Source: Cyprinodon diabolis (lineage: Eukaryota; Chordata; Actinopteri; Cyprinodontiformes; Cyprinodontidae). From it: a DNA stretch of 64,000 nt. Of the stretch, positions 13,675 to 25,083 are shown piece after piece. Below the pieces are notes generated by a model. That model worked only from the letters and a program-made list of their open reading frames with translations. It was not told where the DNA came from and made no database searches. The stretch covers positions 9,890,501-9,954,500 of the forward strand of contig CM060076.1 in assembly GCA_030533445.1 (NCBI GenBank), read 5' to 3'. How positions within the stretch are numbered: position 1 is the stretch's first letter; every line of letters begins with the position of its first letter. The position numbers and the translations under genes are program-made.

Positions 13675-13868
13675 CAGGCATCCCCAAAGTCTGTCCTCGA
13701 GGGCCGCTGACCTGCAGGTTTAAGAGTTTCCATGTTCCAGCACAGCTGATTTACATTGATAGTTGATTAATAGGCTTTTGCTGAATTGCAATCATCAGAA
13801 TCAGCTGTGCTAAAGCAGAGAAACCTCTAAAACCTGCAGCCCTGGAGGATCGACCTTGGAGATGCCTG
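13675..13868. mobile_element. Palindromic hAT MITE, copy 2 of 3
   Basis: The termini are CAGGCATCCCCAAAG and CTTGGAGATGCCTG. A perfect 8-bp target duplication ATTTATAG (13667-13674 and 13869-13876) shows hAT-type insertion. It has split an older dispersed repeat ('CAATTCAATTCAACTCAG...TCAATTCACAACACATG', about 13645-13990), so it is the younger of the two. Confidence 0.88.
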
Positions 13869-14216
13869 ATTTATAGCATCAATTCACAACACATGTCATC
13901 TCAAGGCATTTTAAAGAGACAACTCAAACCTCCAGCAGAACCAGGCTCAGTAGGAGCCTTCTACTGAGGCCGACTGGGGTTCAAGGAGACAGAGGCAGAC
14001 ATATTACAGGAACATAGAATCCATTCATAAATACTTTCTATGTAATAAGATGTAAAGGTAAACTAGGTCCATAGTAGTTTATTATGACTACAAGAGCCAT
14101 GGATTTGAAAAGTGTTAGTTTTCCACCTTCCTGGGACAGTTAGTTGTGCTGCAGTGATAACACCAGTTTATGTAATTACAGGGACTGGACAACCAAGGTG
14201 AATGCAATCAAATCTC

Positions 14217-14456
14217 ATCCATCCATCCATCCATCCATCCATCCATCACGCTTATCCATCCATCCATCCATCCATCCATCCATCCATCCATCCATCCATC
14301 CATCCATCCATCACGCTTATCCATCCATCCATCCATCCATCCATCCATCCATCCATCCATCCATCCATCACGCTTATCCCTCCCTCCCTCCCTCCCTCCC
14401 TCCCTCCCTCCCATCCATCCATCCATCCATCCATCCATCCATCCATCCATCCATCC
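14217..14456. repeat. (CATC)n / (CCCT)n microsatellite
   Basis: About 240 bp of CCAT tetranucleotides, interrupted three times by the same 'CACGCTTAT' spacer and once by a CCCT block. The regular interruptions suggest that higher-order slippage duplicated the spacer with its flanks. The long open frames on both strands are by-products of the repeat. Confidence 0.97.
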
Positions 14457-14716
14457 GTGGTTACACTGTGCAGCCCCATGAATCTTATCTCCTTCCTAAT
14501 GATCAGAACTTTTGCAGCAAAAAGTATTTTTTCACCAACTCCACATCTATAACATTAATTCATTTCTGCTGGTGTACATTTTTTACATTTTGTAATTAGA
14601 CTAGGAAGTTTTTATAAAAGATGTTCATCCATCTACCTATTTTTTCCTACTTCATCCCTCAGGCTATGTCTGTTTCCAGCAGTCTATGGGCGAAAGGTAG
14701 GGCACACCCTGTACAG

Positions 14717-14918
14717 CAGGCATCCCCAACCTCGGTCCTCAAGGCCCGCTGTCCTGCAGGTTTTAGAGGTTTCCTTGCTCCAGCACAGCTGATTTTAATT
14801 GAAAGCTGATTAACAGGCTTTGGTCTACTGCAACCATCATAATCAGCTGTGCTAAAGCAGGAAAACCTCTAAAACCTGCAGGACAGCAGGCCTCGAGGAC
14901 CGAGGTTGGGGATGCCTG
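14717..14918. mobile_element. Palindromic hAT MITE, copy 3 of 3
   Basis: The termini are CAGGCATCCCCAACC and GGTTGGGGATGCCTG. The flanks CTGTACAG (14709-14716) and CTGTAGAG (14919-14926) form an 8-bp duplication with one mismatch. The arms pair almost completely. Confidence 0.88.
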
Positions 14919-14939
14919 CTGTAGAGGTCTAATAATTTA

Positions 14940-15345
14940 ACTTTTTTGATCTCACACTGGAGAAATTCACCCCTGCATTTAACCCATGGGGATGGGTTAA
15001 ATGCAGGGGTCATTGTGCGGCGCCTGGGGAGCAGTGTGGGATTAAGGCTCTGTGGGTGTTGAACTCTGATCCTCTGGGACCCAAGCACAATGCTCTAACC
15101 GCTAGGCCACCACTCCCCCAGAAATTCTTCACTTTGTGGTCACCAGTCCATCGTAGAGCAACACAGAGACATACAACCATGCACACTCACACAATACCAA
15201 TTAAACTAACAGTGATTTCTTGGACTGTGGGAAGAAGCAGGAGTAGTCAGAGAAAACTCACACGCAGAAAAACTCTGGCCCAGGATTTAAACCCAGGACC
15301 TTGTTGCTGCTAGGCAACAGTGCTTCAAACGGTGTCACTGTGCAG
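14940..15345 (-). mobile_element. Dispersed teleost retroelement fragment
   Basis: It contains the phrase 'GGTCACCAGTCCATCG' followed by 'TTGGACTGTGGGA' and 'AACCCAGGACCTTGTTGCTG', ending near 'CACTGTGCAGCC'. I know this arrangement as a very common dispersed repeat in fish, probably the tail of a retroelement. The class is not determined, and the strand is inferred from the usual presentation of the repeat. Confidence 0.5.
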
Positions 15346-15776
15346 CCATTAAAAGCAATTAATAATCCCAGTGGATTTATTTTATAGAGAAATCATTTAT
15401 TCTGTCTATACTTCTGTCTGTCCGTCTGTCTGTCTGTCTTTTTATAGCAGACTAGTAGTAAAGGTGTAAATTCCACACCATGTTTTTTTCCCATTATCAT
15501 GATCAAATTTGCAACTGGATTACATGCATATCTGACTGTATTAGTTTGATCCATTGTTGTATTCCATTCCATCTTTTTATGACGAGACTCTAATACCATT
15601 TTAATCAGATACAATAAAACCTCATCTCAGTAACATGTTACCAAAATTATGGGATAAAGATATTGTGCAAGAAAAGAAGAAAACAATTGAAAAGCAGAAC
15701 CTAAAAGCAAGTTTACTTAATAACTTAATACTTAATCTAAGCTCTTTTTGATTCAACTGCAGCATGGTCTTCTTAA

Positions 15777-16131
15777 AGGTATAGTGGAGGATTTTTTTTT
15801 TTTACATTTTTGAAAAGACTCGCCCTATCCAGTTTTTAAAAAATGTACATCCCGAACCCTGTACCCACTCCCGAGAGGGAAAACCTTGTAAACGTGTGCG
15901 ATTAAATGCATGAGCCCCTTTCTCCTCGTGCACGCTCTGTTTAAAAGTTGCTGTTAGCATCGCTCATACAAGCTTAAATTTCCAAAAGAAGATTTGCAAT
16001 TTTTCCACTGTGAAAATGGGGACAAGCACATAGGAGGGCCTTACATAAACATATCACCAGAATGATTGACAGTTAGGAGGACCACTTATTTTGTTGATCC
16101 ACCCAGAAAAAGAAAATCTTCCACTATACCT
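15777..16131. mobile_element. TTAA-flanked MITE, copy 1
   Basis: A 355-bp element begins AGGTATAGTGGAGGATTTT and ends AAAATCTTCCACTATACCT, each end next to TTAA (15773-15776 and 16132-16135). The interior holds 'AAAAGACTCGCCCTATCC'. A related, interrupted copy lies at 55083-56365. It is non-autonomous. Confidence 0.75.
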
Positions 16132-17124
16132 TTAAGTCCATAACAGCCATCAGATAACTTATTTACACTCTTTAGCTAAAGCTATAGCATATACCAAGGA
16201 AGGATATAAATGATAGAAAAGATTTCCGGATGCAATGAAATCAACAATATAATTAATCTACAATTATTATTTTTTCTAATTTGTCTTGAAAATCATCTCC
16301 CATGAGCATAAACTCATATTTCACTTAGGATTAAAAGTATTGCATCTTTACTTTAAATTTGGTGAGGATCTGTATTGATGCATTTCTTTTGGAGGATGAT
16401 AATACTGAAATAAAACAAAACAAAGACCCTCAATGATGTGATTAGAGGTTGAGGTTATTCTTTCATACAGTCTATAATAATAATTAAGTCATAGTTAATA
16501 AAAAAATATTTTGAACATAAGAACCTGTTTTCAGTATAACAATTGGGAATATATTATGGATTTTAATCATTATTCATAGGTCTGGTTTTCCAACATAAAC
16601 CACCTTCAGTGTCTGTAACACATGTGCATTTAGAACAACAAACAAATAAAAATGCTGTTGTTTTTTTGTCACCTAAACCCATTTTTTCTGTTGTCAGCAT
16701 AAGACACTGATGCAATTACTTGGGTGAAATAGTGCTGCTGGAGAAGGATGTAAATAGATTTGAAGCAGGGTGCTCACGGCTAAATGTCCCTACTATACTG
16801 GATTACATTTTCAAAGGGGACAGGCGGATGGCTCATTTGATGAAAGTTACAATGAAATAGTGCAACTGTCAAAAATAAACACTTTATATAATTAAGTCAA
16901 ATATAGAGATACAGGACATTTTTCAGATACACAGGTTCAGATCAAACCTTTCCAACTCAACGTCTGGCATAAAATTCCAAATAACTTTTTAATGAACAGG
17001 AGTTTGTTTTAGACCTAATGTATTTCCGAATCAAAAATTAAAAAAATAAAAGATTTATGTCATTTTCTTTTAATTGATTAGAGTCATCTACGGCATTAGA
17101 TTAGTATTATAGCCAACTTTATTC

Positions 17125-17302
17125 ATAATGCAACTATATATATAGATATATATATGTAAATATATATATAGATATCTATATATATATAGATATATATATG
17201 TAAATATATATATGTAAATATATGTATATATAGATGTAAATATATATGTATATATATATATATATGTAAATATATATATATAGATATATATGTATATATA
17301 TA
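17125..17302. repeat. (TA)n/(TATATG) microsatellite, left of the Tc1 insertion
   Basis: A TA-rich tract with TATATAGA and TATGTAAA variants. The Tc1 element at 17303-18914 sits inside this tract, and the microsatellite resumes at 18915. Confidence 0.95.
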
Positions 17303-18914
17303 CAGGTGCTGGTCATAAAATTAGAATATCATGAAAAAGTAGATTGATTTCAGTAATTCCATTTAAAAAGTGAAACTTGTATATTATATTCATACATTAC
17401 ATACAAACTCATATATTTCAGATGTTTATTTTGTTTAATTTTGATGATTACAAATGACAACAAATTAAAATCTCAAATTCATCATATCAGAAAATTAGAA
17501 TATTGTGAAAAGGTTCAAAATTGATGGCCCCTGGTGCCACACTCTAATCAGCTAATTAACTCAAACCACCTGCAAAAGCCTTTAAATGGTCTTTCAGTCT
17601 AGTTCTATAGGCTACACAATCATGGGGAAGACTGCTGACTTGACAGTTGTCCAAAAGACGACCATCGACACCTTGCACAAGGAGGGCAAGACACAAAAGG
17701 TCATCGCTAAAGAGGCTGGCTGTTCACAGAGCTCAGTGTCCAAGCACATTAATAGAGAGGCGAAGGGAAGGAAAAGATGTGGTCGAAAAAAGTGTACAAG
17801 CAAGAGAGATAACCGCACCCTGGAGAGGATTGTGAAACAAAACCCATTCAAAAATGTGGGGGAGATTCACAAAGAGTGGACTGCAGCTGGAGTGAGTGCT
17901 TCAAGAACCACCACACACAGACGTATGAAAGACATGGGTTTCTGCTGTCGCATTCCTTGTGTCAAGCCACTCTTGAACCACAGACAGCGTCAGAAGCGTC
18001 TTGCCTGGGCTAAAGAGAAACAGGACTGGACTGCTGGTGAGTGGTCCAAAGTCATGTTCTCTGATGAAAGTAAATTTTGCATTTCCTTTGGAAATCAAGG
18101 TCCCAGAGTCTGGAGGAAAAGAAGAGAGGCACTTCATCCACGTTGCTTGAAGTCCAGTGTAAAGTTTCCACAGTCAGTGATGGTTTGGGGTGCCATGTCA
18201 TCTGCTGGTGTTGGTCCATTGTGTTTTCTGAGGTCCAGGGTCAACGCAGCCACATACCAGGAAGTTTTAGAGCACTTCATGCTTCCTGCAGCTGACCAAC
18301 TTTTTGGAGATGCAGATTTCATTTTCCAACAGGACTTGGCACCTGCACACAGTGCCAGAGCTACCAGTACCTGGTTGAAGGACCATGGTATCCCTGTTCT
18401 TAATTGGCCAGCAAACTCTCCTGACCTTAACCCCATAGAAAATCTATGGGGTATTGTGAAGAAGAAGATGCAATACACCAGACCCAACAATTCAGAAGAG
18501 CTAAAAGCCACTATTAGAGCAACCTGGGCTATCATAACACCTGAGCAGTGCCACAGACTGATCGACTCCATGCCACGCCGCATTGCTGCAGTAATACAGG
18601 CCAAAGGAGGCCCAACTAAATACTGAGTGCTGTACATGCTCATACTTTTCATGTTCATACTTTTCAGTTGGCCAACATTTCTATAAATCCTTTGTTTTTA
18701 TTGGTCTTCAGTAATATTCTAATTTTCTGATATGATGAATTTGAGATTTTCATTTGTTGTCATTTGTAATCATCAAAATTAAACAAAATAAACATCTGAA
18801 ATATATGAGTTTGTATGTAATGTATGAATATAATATACAAGTTTCACTTTTTAAATGGAATTACTGAAATCAATCTACTTTTTCATGATATTCTAATTTT
18901 ATGACCAGCACCTG
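17303..18914 (+). mobile_element. Apparently intact Tc1-like transposon with IR/DR ends
   Basis: A 1612-bp element flanked by TA (17301-17302 and 18915-18916), inside a TA microsatellite. The terminal inverted repeats are about 203 bp (17303 to about 17505 and about 18712 to 18914). Read by eye they differ at about one position, so the insertion looks young. Each repeat carries two direct copies of an 'AAAATTAGAATAT' motif, one at the outer end (about 17317) and one at the inner end (about 17491). This is the IR/DR layout known from Sleeping Beauty-type Tc1 elements. The single transposase frame is unbroken. Confidence 0.93.
17622..18626 (+). CDS. Tc1-like transposase (DD34E), full length
   Basis: The product is a 334-aa cut-and-paste transposase. 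I chose the ATG at 17622 (MGKTADLTVVQ); an in-frame ATG at 17586 would add 12 residues unlike the family. The N-terminus has paired helix-turn-helix DNA-binding segments (GCSQSSVSKHI; ASRTTTHRRM) joined by a basic GRKK-type linker. The catalytic triad is complete: the first Asp in FSDESKF, the second in FQQDLAPAHSA, and Glu in NPIENLWG, with 34 residues between the second and third. It ends GGPTKY, a typical Tc1 C-terminus. There are no stops or frameshifts, so the protein could be functional. Confidence 0.95.
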   Translation: MGKTADLTVVQKTTIDTLHKEGKTQKVIAKEAGCSQSSVSKHINREAKGRKRCGRKKCTSKRDNRTLERIVKQNPFKNVGEIHKEWTAAGVSASRTTTHRRMKDMGFCCRIPCVKPLLNHRQRQKRLAWAKEKQDWTAGEWSKVMFSDESKFCISFGNQGPRVWRKRREALHPRCLKSSVKFPQSVMVWGAMSSAGVGPLCFLRSRVNAATYQEVLEHFMLPAADQLFGDADFIFQQDLAPAHSARATSTWLKDHGIPVLNWPANSPDLNPIENLWGIVKKKMQYTRPNNSEELKATIRATWAIITPEQCHRLIDSMPRRIAAVIQAKGGPTKY

Positions 18915-19060
18915 TATATATAGATATATATGTATATATATATCTATATATATATGTATATATATCTATATGTATATATATATATATATATGTATATATA
19001 TCTATATATATATATGTATGTATATATATATATATGTATCTATATATATATATGTATGTA

Positions 19061-19103
<43 letters not shown>

Positions 19104-19106
19104 CAG
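18915..19106. repeat. (TA)n/(TATATG) microsatellite, right of the Tc1 insertion
   Basis: Continuation of the TA-rich tract split by the Tc1 element. The translated 'YIYIY' frames on both strands are artefacts. Confidence 0.95.
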
Positions 19107-21035
19107 CATGACAATAAGAGTTGTCTAAGTCACATACTGTATATATCCCATGCAACTCTTTCTTTCTTTGGCACCTTCTTCTTCTCCTTTGACTATTTGA
19201 AGTGATGTAATGAGTAATTTCACTTCTGTAAGATCAATAAAACAATTCAAATTATAAATAGAATAAATCATTAACAATATAGCATAACTTTTTGGAACAA
19301 GAACCACAAATCTAAGTTGCTCTTGCTCTACTGAATAAAATATAAACAAAATTTTGGTCCACTTAATGCGGTTTGGGTTATTTATTCATAAAGATAAGGC
19401 TAATCAAGCCAGTGTCTCAATGTAAACATCTTTCTCAGGAAAGGCATTAGCCTTTGCATTTGGAATATTTTGTAGGCTTATACTGCCCTCTAAAGGTCAA
19501 ACTCAGAATTACGAGCTAAGGAGGATTATTTTACACCTTTATTCATCGGGGAAGAGAGATCTGTCTGGAGCCACAAAATTTAAAAGTCTTATATAAGCCT
19601 CCTAAGAGTTCTAAGTGTATATTAGCACCTTACCAAAATGACTAAGCAGACAATTACATAATAAACATGCATTATTATATGTTTATTTTCCCTGCAGCAC
19701 ATCCTGGAGAAAATGACAAACCTAATTTGACTAATTTGCTTTGCGATATTTGCTGCTTTAAGTTAAACAGTATTATGCTTTCTTGCATCAATGGAAATAT
19801 AGAAATACAACAAAGAAAATCAGATTTTTGGTGTTATTTTCAGGATTTGAAAAAAAAAAGAAAAGAATAATGGAATGTAAATAACAGAACTCCTCTAATA
19901 ACAAACTTCCATATGGAAATCAAATGCAGTCTTCTTCAAACTACAGTAATAATACAATCCTCTTTTTCCCCATTTTTGGGATAAAAGTATAATAAATGCA
20001 TCAGCAGCCTTTTGATAATGTAAGTAGGATATCTAAACAAAAATAAACCAGTATAGTTTAATTACAGAGCACCCACTGGTTTGTTTACAACAGCCACCTG
20101 CCTGACACTGTGTCATACTGAAACATGTGTTAAAGGCTATGAGGCGAATCTTTGATACAAATGTTTAAATTTATTGTTTAAATGTATTTATATATCAAGA
20201 CACATCTACCTTAACAGCACATCTTTAATTTTTGTAAGCATGTTTAATATCTCCAAAGGAAATAGACTAAAAACAGAGGAAGAAATATGTACATTTGACA
20301 CTGCCTTCAAATCCAGGACATGCTGACTGCTGAGATTACAACTGATTTTGTTTTAAGACTACTGTAAGATTCTTTGGGTCACAAGATTTGATGTAAAATT
20401 AGAAACGTTAACACCTGGATTTCAGTGTAGGTTTTCACTTATAAACATGAATTTGGTGTAATATAAAGGTTTATATAATAGTTCTACATAATGCAAAAAT
20501 TGACCTTGGGACTTTAAGTGTTTTGTTTCTTTTTTCCATCCTGTACGAGGCCAGATATGTCTATAAGTTGGTCAGGCCACTTTCTCTAAATTACTTTACG
20601 GATTTGTGAAGAGCATTTTCGATCCAGCTTCAGTAGGTTAGGAAAAAATCAATAGGATTTCGAGGTCACAGAAAAGATTTGTTCTGATATAACAAAAAAC
20701 CCCAAATTTTAACACTTCTTCTGCCCTTAATGGAAACATTAAACCGTAAAACAGAATGAGGTATGCAGGTTTTATATTGACAAGAAGTCCCAACTGTATC
20801 TAGAATGTAAACAAATTATCTGTACAGCATATCAATTTGTAAGTCTGATTAAGTAGCATTACTTGACCATTTACTGTTTAAAAGTTTTGATAATTCTAAA
20901 GAGGTGTAACAGACTGAAGATTTGGGGAAGTCAAACTATCTTAAAAAAACAAAAGATTATGATTGGATTCTGTTATATTTAGGACCCTGCTGTGTATTTG
21001 TCTGAAATAAGGAGGAATTATAATATAATTATTAC
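19107..21035. other. Intergenic DNA downstream of KNSTRN
   Basis: I see no gene or named repeat, except a possible retroelement tail near 19200-19245 ('CACTTCTGTAAGATCAATAAAAC'). On the minus strand, a candidate KNSTRN poly(A) signal (AATAAA) lies at 21044-21039. Confidence 0.4.
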
Positions 21036-21119
21036 GATTTTATTTAAACACATCTTATGGAAAAAAATCTATTTAAAAAAACACAACTATTTGGTAAAGC
21101 AAAGATTGTTTTCATCATT

Positions 21120-22471
21120 CTACAACAGGAGTGCCTCTGCTTCTTTTAGGGCTCTCTCAAACTCAGCAGCCTCCTCAGAGAAGTTCTCCCTCTCTCGCTT
21201 GATAAGTTCACGCTCTTTCATGATCTTCTCCGTTGTTTCTTGAATTTCCTAAAAAATATGACAAAGAGTCAGACATACAAAGCAGAAAAGCTGCAAAGGG
21301 ACCATAAAAGTGAGAGGAAAATGACTTGCCTGTAGCTGAGTGAGTTGTTCCGATGCAACATCCCCAAAGGCCTTAAGTTCCCTCAGGAGGTCAGTTGAAA
21401 GACTCTGAAATATGCAGTAATGCACCAAATTAGTAAGAGCATGTTTCTACTTTCCATTGTGATCAGGTTGTTGGAGTCTTGTGCTCATGTTTGTGAGTTT
21501 TTTATAGCAACATTATCAAGTGCAAGCGGAATGCAACACATACCATAACCTCTTTTCTTTCAGTATCTTTCTGCCTTGCTGCATCTTCGACCCTTTCCCC
21601 TAAAACTAAAGGATTAAATCGGTGGTTAATTAAACAAGTAACATCACAATAAGTAAGATATGGTTTAAACCGTTAGTCCACTTTTTCACCTGGGTCTATT
21701 TTGGCAGAAACTAAGAGAGAGTGACAGTCCTGTAGGTTTTTCTGAAACTCTGCATTCTCCTTTTGAAGCTCGCCGAGTTGTAGCTCTAACTCAGCAACCC
21801 TTTGCTATGATATAAAAAATTATATATCGGACATTTATTAGAAACGAGTGAATGAATAGTTCATTTTCTTTTATGACACTAGTTCTTTTACCTCCTTCTC
21901 TGACAAGTGTTTCTGCAGGTCTTCATTTGTAGCCACCAAGTTTAGATTTTGCTCCTTCAGCTCTATTTGTTGCCCGTTTCTGGTTGAAATCCTACATATG
22001 AATGGGGAAATAAAGCATCAGACACAGAACCAAAATGGGCCAGAGCCTGCAGAACCACAATGTTACATTAATATGATGCATGACTTACCCTTTGTGAGCC
22101 TTAGAAGCAACATGTTTCCTAAAAGACAATAGATTTCAATAACTCTGATGCATAAATGAAACTTAGTTTAGAAACTTGAAAATTTGGAACTTAGAGCAAA
22201 AACAATCAATCAATCAATCCATCGATCCATACACACACATATATATATATTTATTTATTTTTACCTTGGAACATTTTCCTTTGAATTTCTGAGATTCATT
22301 TCTGTTTTCTGAGCAGTTTTAGCCTCTGCTGGTAAATTTAAACCTGGAAATATATATATGAATTACAGTTTGTTAAAAAAAAAAAAAAATCTAATTTAAA
22401 TTATTTACATTATCGGAATACCATTAAAAAATGTAAATAAAAAGTTTACCTCTTGGAATTTTTGAGGACAT
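21120..22471 (-). CDS. knstrn: KNSTRN (kinastrin / SKAP), kinetochore and spindle microtubule protein
   Basis: Eight coding exons on the minus strand, all phases consistent: 22471-22450, 22343-22265, 22118-22089, 21991-21892, 21804-21690, 21599-21544, 21404-21330 and 21248-21120. Together they give 201 aa and a TAG stop. The protein starts MSSKIPRG, which holds an SxIP motif (S-K-I-P plus Arg) of the kind bound by EB1-family plus-end proteins. From about residue 70 it is a nearly continuous coiled coil. The C-terminal part (LLRELKAF...EQLTQLQ, ending ALKEAEALLL) matches my memory of human kinastrin, which ends similarly in ALKExExLL. Human KNSTRN is about 316 aa; the fish form lacks most of the unstructured N-terminus. 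Kinastrin works with astrin at kinetochores, aligning chromosomes and timing anaphase. The intron after 21330 uses a GC donor. KNL1 lies head-to-head upstream. Confidence 0.9.
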
Positions 22472-23577
22472 CCCCACACAGTTCCAAAAGACAAAACCTG
22501 TATGGAGAGAGAAATTGACTATTTACTGTAGATATGGCTTTAAAAAAAAACAAAACAACAAAGACAAAAAAAACTATATTTGCCGTTATCCTATTTAGGA
22601 CAAAAAAAACGTAATAATTCGAGATTTTTAATTCTAAGTCCTTAACTTTACCTAAAGATGAGCAAAACCTATATTACTATCTGGATCAGTCCTGCTATAA
22701 TATATATTTTAAAATATATTGATTGTATAAAAAAAAAAAAAAAACAGCCTGTTTGAACCCTTAAAGTTACATATTTGTATTCATGATGGATTTTGTCCTG
22801 TTAACACAATTTGCTGCTTCTTGGTTTCCATTTCTGATAACATTAAAGCAAGAAAAGCTCCGGGATTGGAAAAGTATGCAAATGTTATGTACCTCAAAGA
22901 TTAGCATGCGATCGAGTTGACTGAGAAACTGTAGTGGAGTTTTAGAAAAGAAAAAAAAAGATGTAATTAACCTCAAAGCCAAACAAGAGGGATGCAGTAT
23001 GGAAGCCCCTTAGATTCAAACTGCTGTGAACCAACTAACCTATGCAAGCAGGTATTTTGCATTAGTTATTAAAAATAAAAAAATAGCCCTAGCAACTAAA
23101 CATACCAGGACACCAAATATGCATCTGCACCCAAAACATCGACAGATGCAGTTTTTCCAGCAGGGAAAACAAAACCTTTAGTTAATCTCTGTCCTCTGTC
23201 CTCCAAACAGTCCATCGATGGAAGTTTTAATTAATCCACAAGCAAAATACAAAGAAACTCAAACACAGGGAAGTTATCTTAATATCTATAGAGCTGCTGC
23301 CCACTGATATAGTTAAATAGCCTGAATTTCACATTTTGACTCTACCTAGTAAGAATGGACAGATACTAAAATACCTTGCATATGTTAAGGCTATCCAAAC
23401 AACAATATTATCGTTAATTGCAATCGTTTGCGGGACAATTCCTTGTCTGGCAAACTTAATTATTGTGACATGCCTAAGTGGCGTGCATATAATTTTGTGG
23501 GCTTTGGGGATGATAATCAAGTACTTTATGGATACAGGCGTCTTACCATTTGACTCTTTCCTCACCAAATGTTATTT

Positions 23578-23780
23578 TAGGGCTGCAACTAACAATTATT
23601 TTGCTAATTGATTATTCGGTCGATCATTTTTTAAATTAAGCAATTAATAGTTGGATAGGTTCCTTAAAGAAGATTTTTTTCTAAATAAAACCAGGTGAAA
23701 CACAAACTTTTCCACTTGATGAGTTCTGGATAGAGCATATAAACAGATGATAACATTTTTTTTTTCTGAAATGCAATAAG
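23578..23780. mobile_element. 'TAGGGCTGCAAC' hAT-like MITE, truncated copy
   Basis: It starts TAGGGCTGCAACTAACAATT and includes 'AACCAGGTGAAACAC' and 'TCTGGATAGAGCATAT'. The same segments occur reversed in the full-length copy at 52546-52915. The right end is not clear. It lies within the first KNSTRN intron. Confidence 0.6.
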
Positions 23781-23947
23781 TTTATATATATTTCTTTCTT
23801 AGAGAGAGTCTTAGAAGGACAAAAGGAGAAGTAAATAATAAAAAAGGTCCAATTTGTTGTGAACATTGGCAGCAGGTGGGTGGAAGGACCCACGCGAATA
23901 AGGATGAAATTAAGACTACTACTATTACTGATCAACAATCAGTAATG

Positions 23948-24472
23948 TAGGGTTGTCAAAAGTATCGATACGCAAAAAAGTATTGATAATAAAATGTTGT
24001 ATCCGGATATGATACTCATTTTCTAAAGTATCGATACAGTGATACCCCCAGTGGCACGTAAAGTCATTCATCTAGTGTGCAGAATAGAGGAAAATGCACT
24101 TTCTGAACACTGTGTGATTGAATATTTTTGTGCACTTTTCAGTTTCAGAATTTTTTGTAACAGCTGCAGCTGCTGAGAATTAATTTTGTTTTTTAACTGG
24201 TTTGGCTAGTGTCATTGGAATGTGTGCAAAGCATAGCCAAGGAAGGAAAACTTTAAGTTCATTCTGTTATTTTTTTATCAAGCTTGCTTAATTTTGTGCA
24301 CAGCATACAACCTCAAACTATTGTTCTTATTGTTTATTGTATTTATTTGTATTTTATTTATTAATGAAATTATTTCTGTAAAAATGTTGTGGTCTTTTTT
24401 TATCCTTGTGGTATCAAAAATGGTATCGAGTATCGATATCGAGTTGATATTTTTAGTATCATGACAACCCTA
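23948..24472. mobile_element. hAT-like MITE with 'ATCGATAC' repeats
   Basis: It begins TAGGGTTGTCAAAAG and ends ATCATGACAACCCTA. The flanks CAGTAATG and CAGCAGTG match at 6 of 8 positions, consistent with an aged 8-bp duplication. Internal blocks repeat GTATCGATAC-type motifs near both ends. Confidence 0.7.
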
Positions 24473-24877
24473 CAGCAGTGTTTTTAGATTATGCATGCAT
24501 AGTTTTAAATAATCTATCGCTGTAAACTCGAGATATTTCTTCATATTCGGTGAAGATAGCAATCTAAATAAATGTATATATTATTTACATTAAATTTTTA
24601 TTAAAACAAATAAAAGGAATTGAGTGAACAAAAACGTAAAGAACATTTTTTTTTACTTCAAATAATTTATCATTTTTAATCTGCATATTTTTACCCGTTC
24701 ACGATTAACTTTAACTCGCTTAAACCGTAAAAACTGCCAGACTTTAGTGTAACATTTGCTGTATTCATTCAACTTTCAGCGATCTTATATTATGGAAGGT
24801 ACAGCCTTACCCTACAATGTTATCAGAGCACACAAACGCTTTCAATAATATACAAATGTTATAGTATAAAATGTTAC

Positions 24878-24990
24878 CTGTAAGGAAAATCAGAGAACGA
24901 GTTTCATCAACAGTCCCAAATTTCAAAATAATTTCCGCCCTTTTTCTTCTTCTTCTTTTTTTTATGGCGGTTGGCAAGCTTCCGCCCCCT
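24878..24990 (-). other. knstrn: KNSTRN non-coding first exon (5' UTR)
   Basis: On the minus strand, sequence ending CCTTACAG meets a GTAACA donor at 24877-24872. The next exon starts at 22497 (acceptor CAG) and reaches the ATG at 22471 after 26 nt. The only upstream ATG gives a 5-codon frame. The transcription start is not defined; 24990 is an estimate. Confidence 0.55.
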
Positions 24991-25042
24991 TTTAAACTCT
25001 TCCGGTCTGTTAACAGTTTCCGACGTAAACAAAACTCTCAAT

Positions 25043-25083
<41 letters not shown>

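Noticed and set aside
14217..14456. CRISPR-like array of repeats and spacers
   Set aside because: The units are tetranucleotide repeats with an identical spacer in a eukaryotic genome. It is a microsatellite.
14144..14599. Long open frames (HPSIHPSI..., MDGWMDGW...) on both strands
   Set aside because: They are products of the (CATC)n microsatellite.
18883..19205. YIYIY-rich frames on both strands
   Set aside because: They are artefacts of the TA/TATATG microsatellite.
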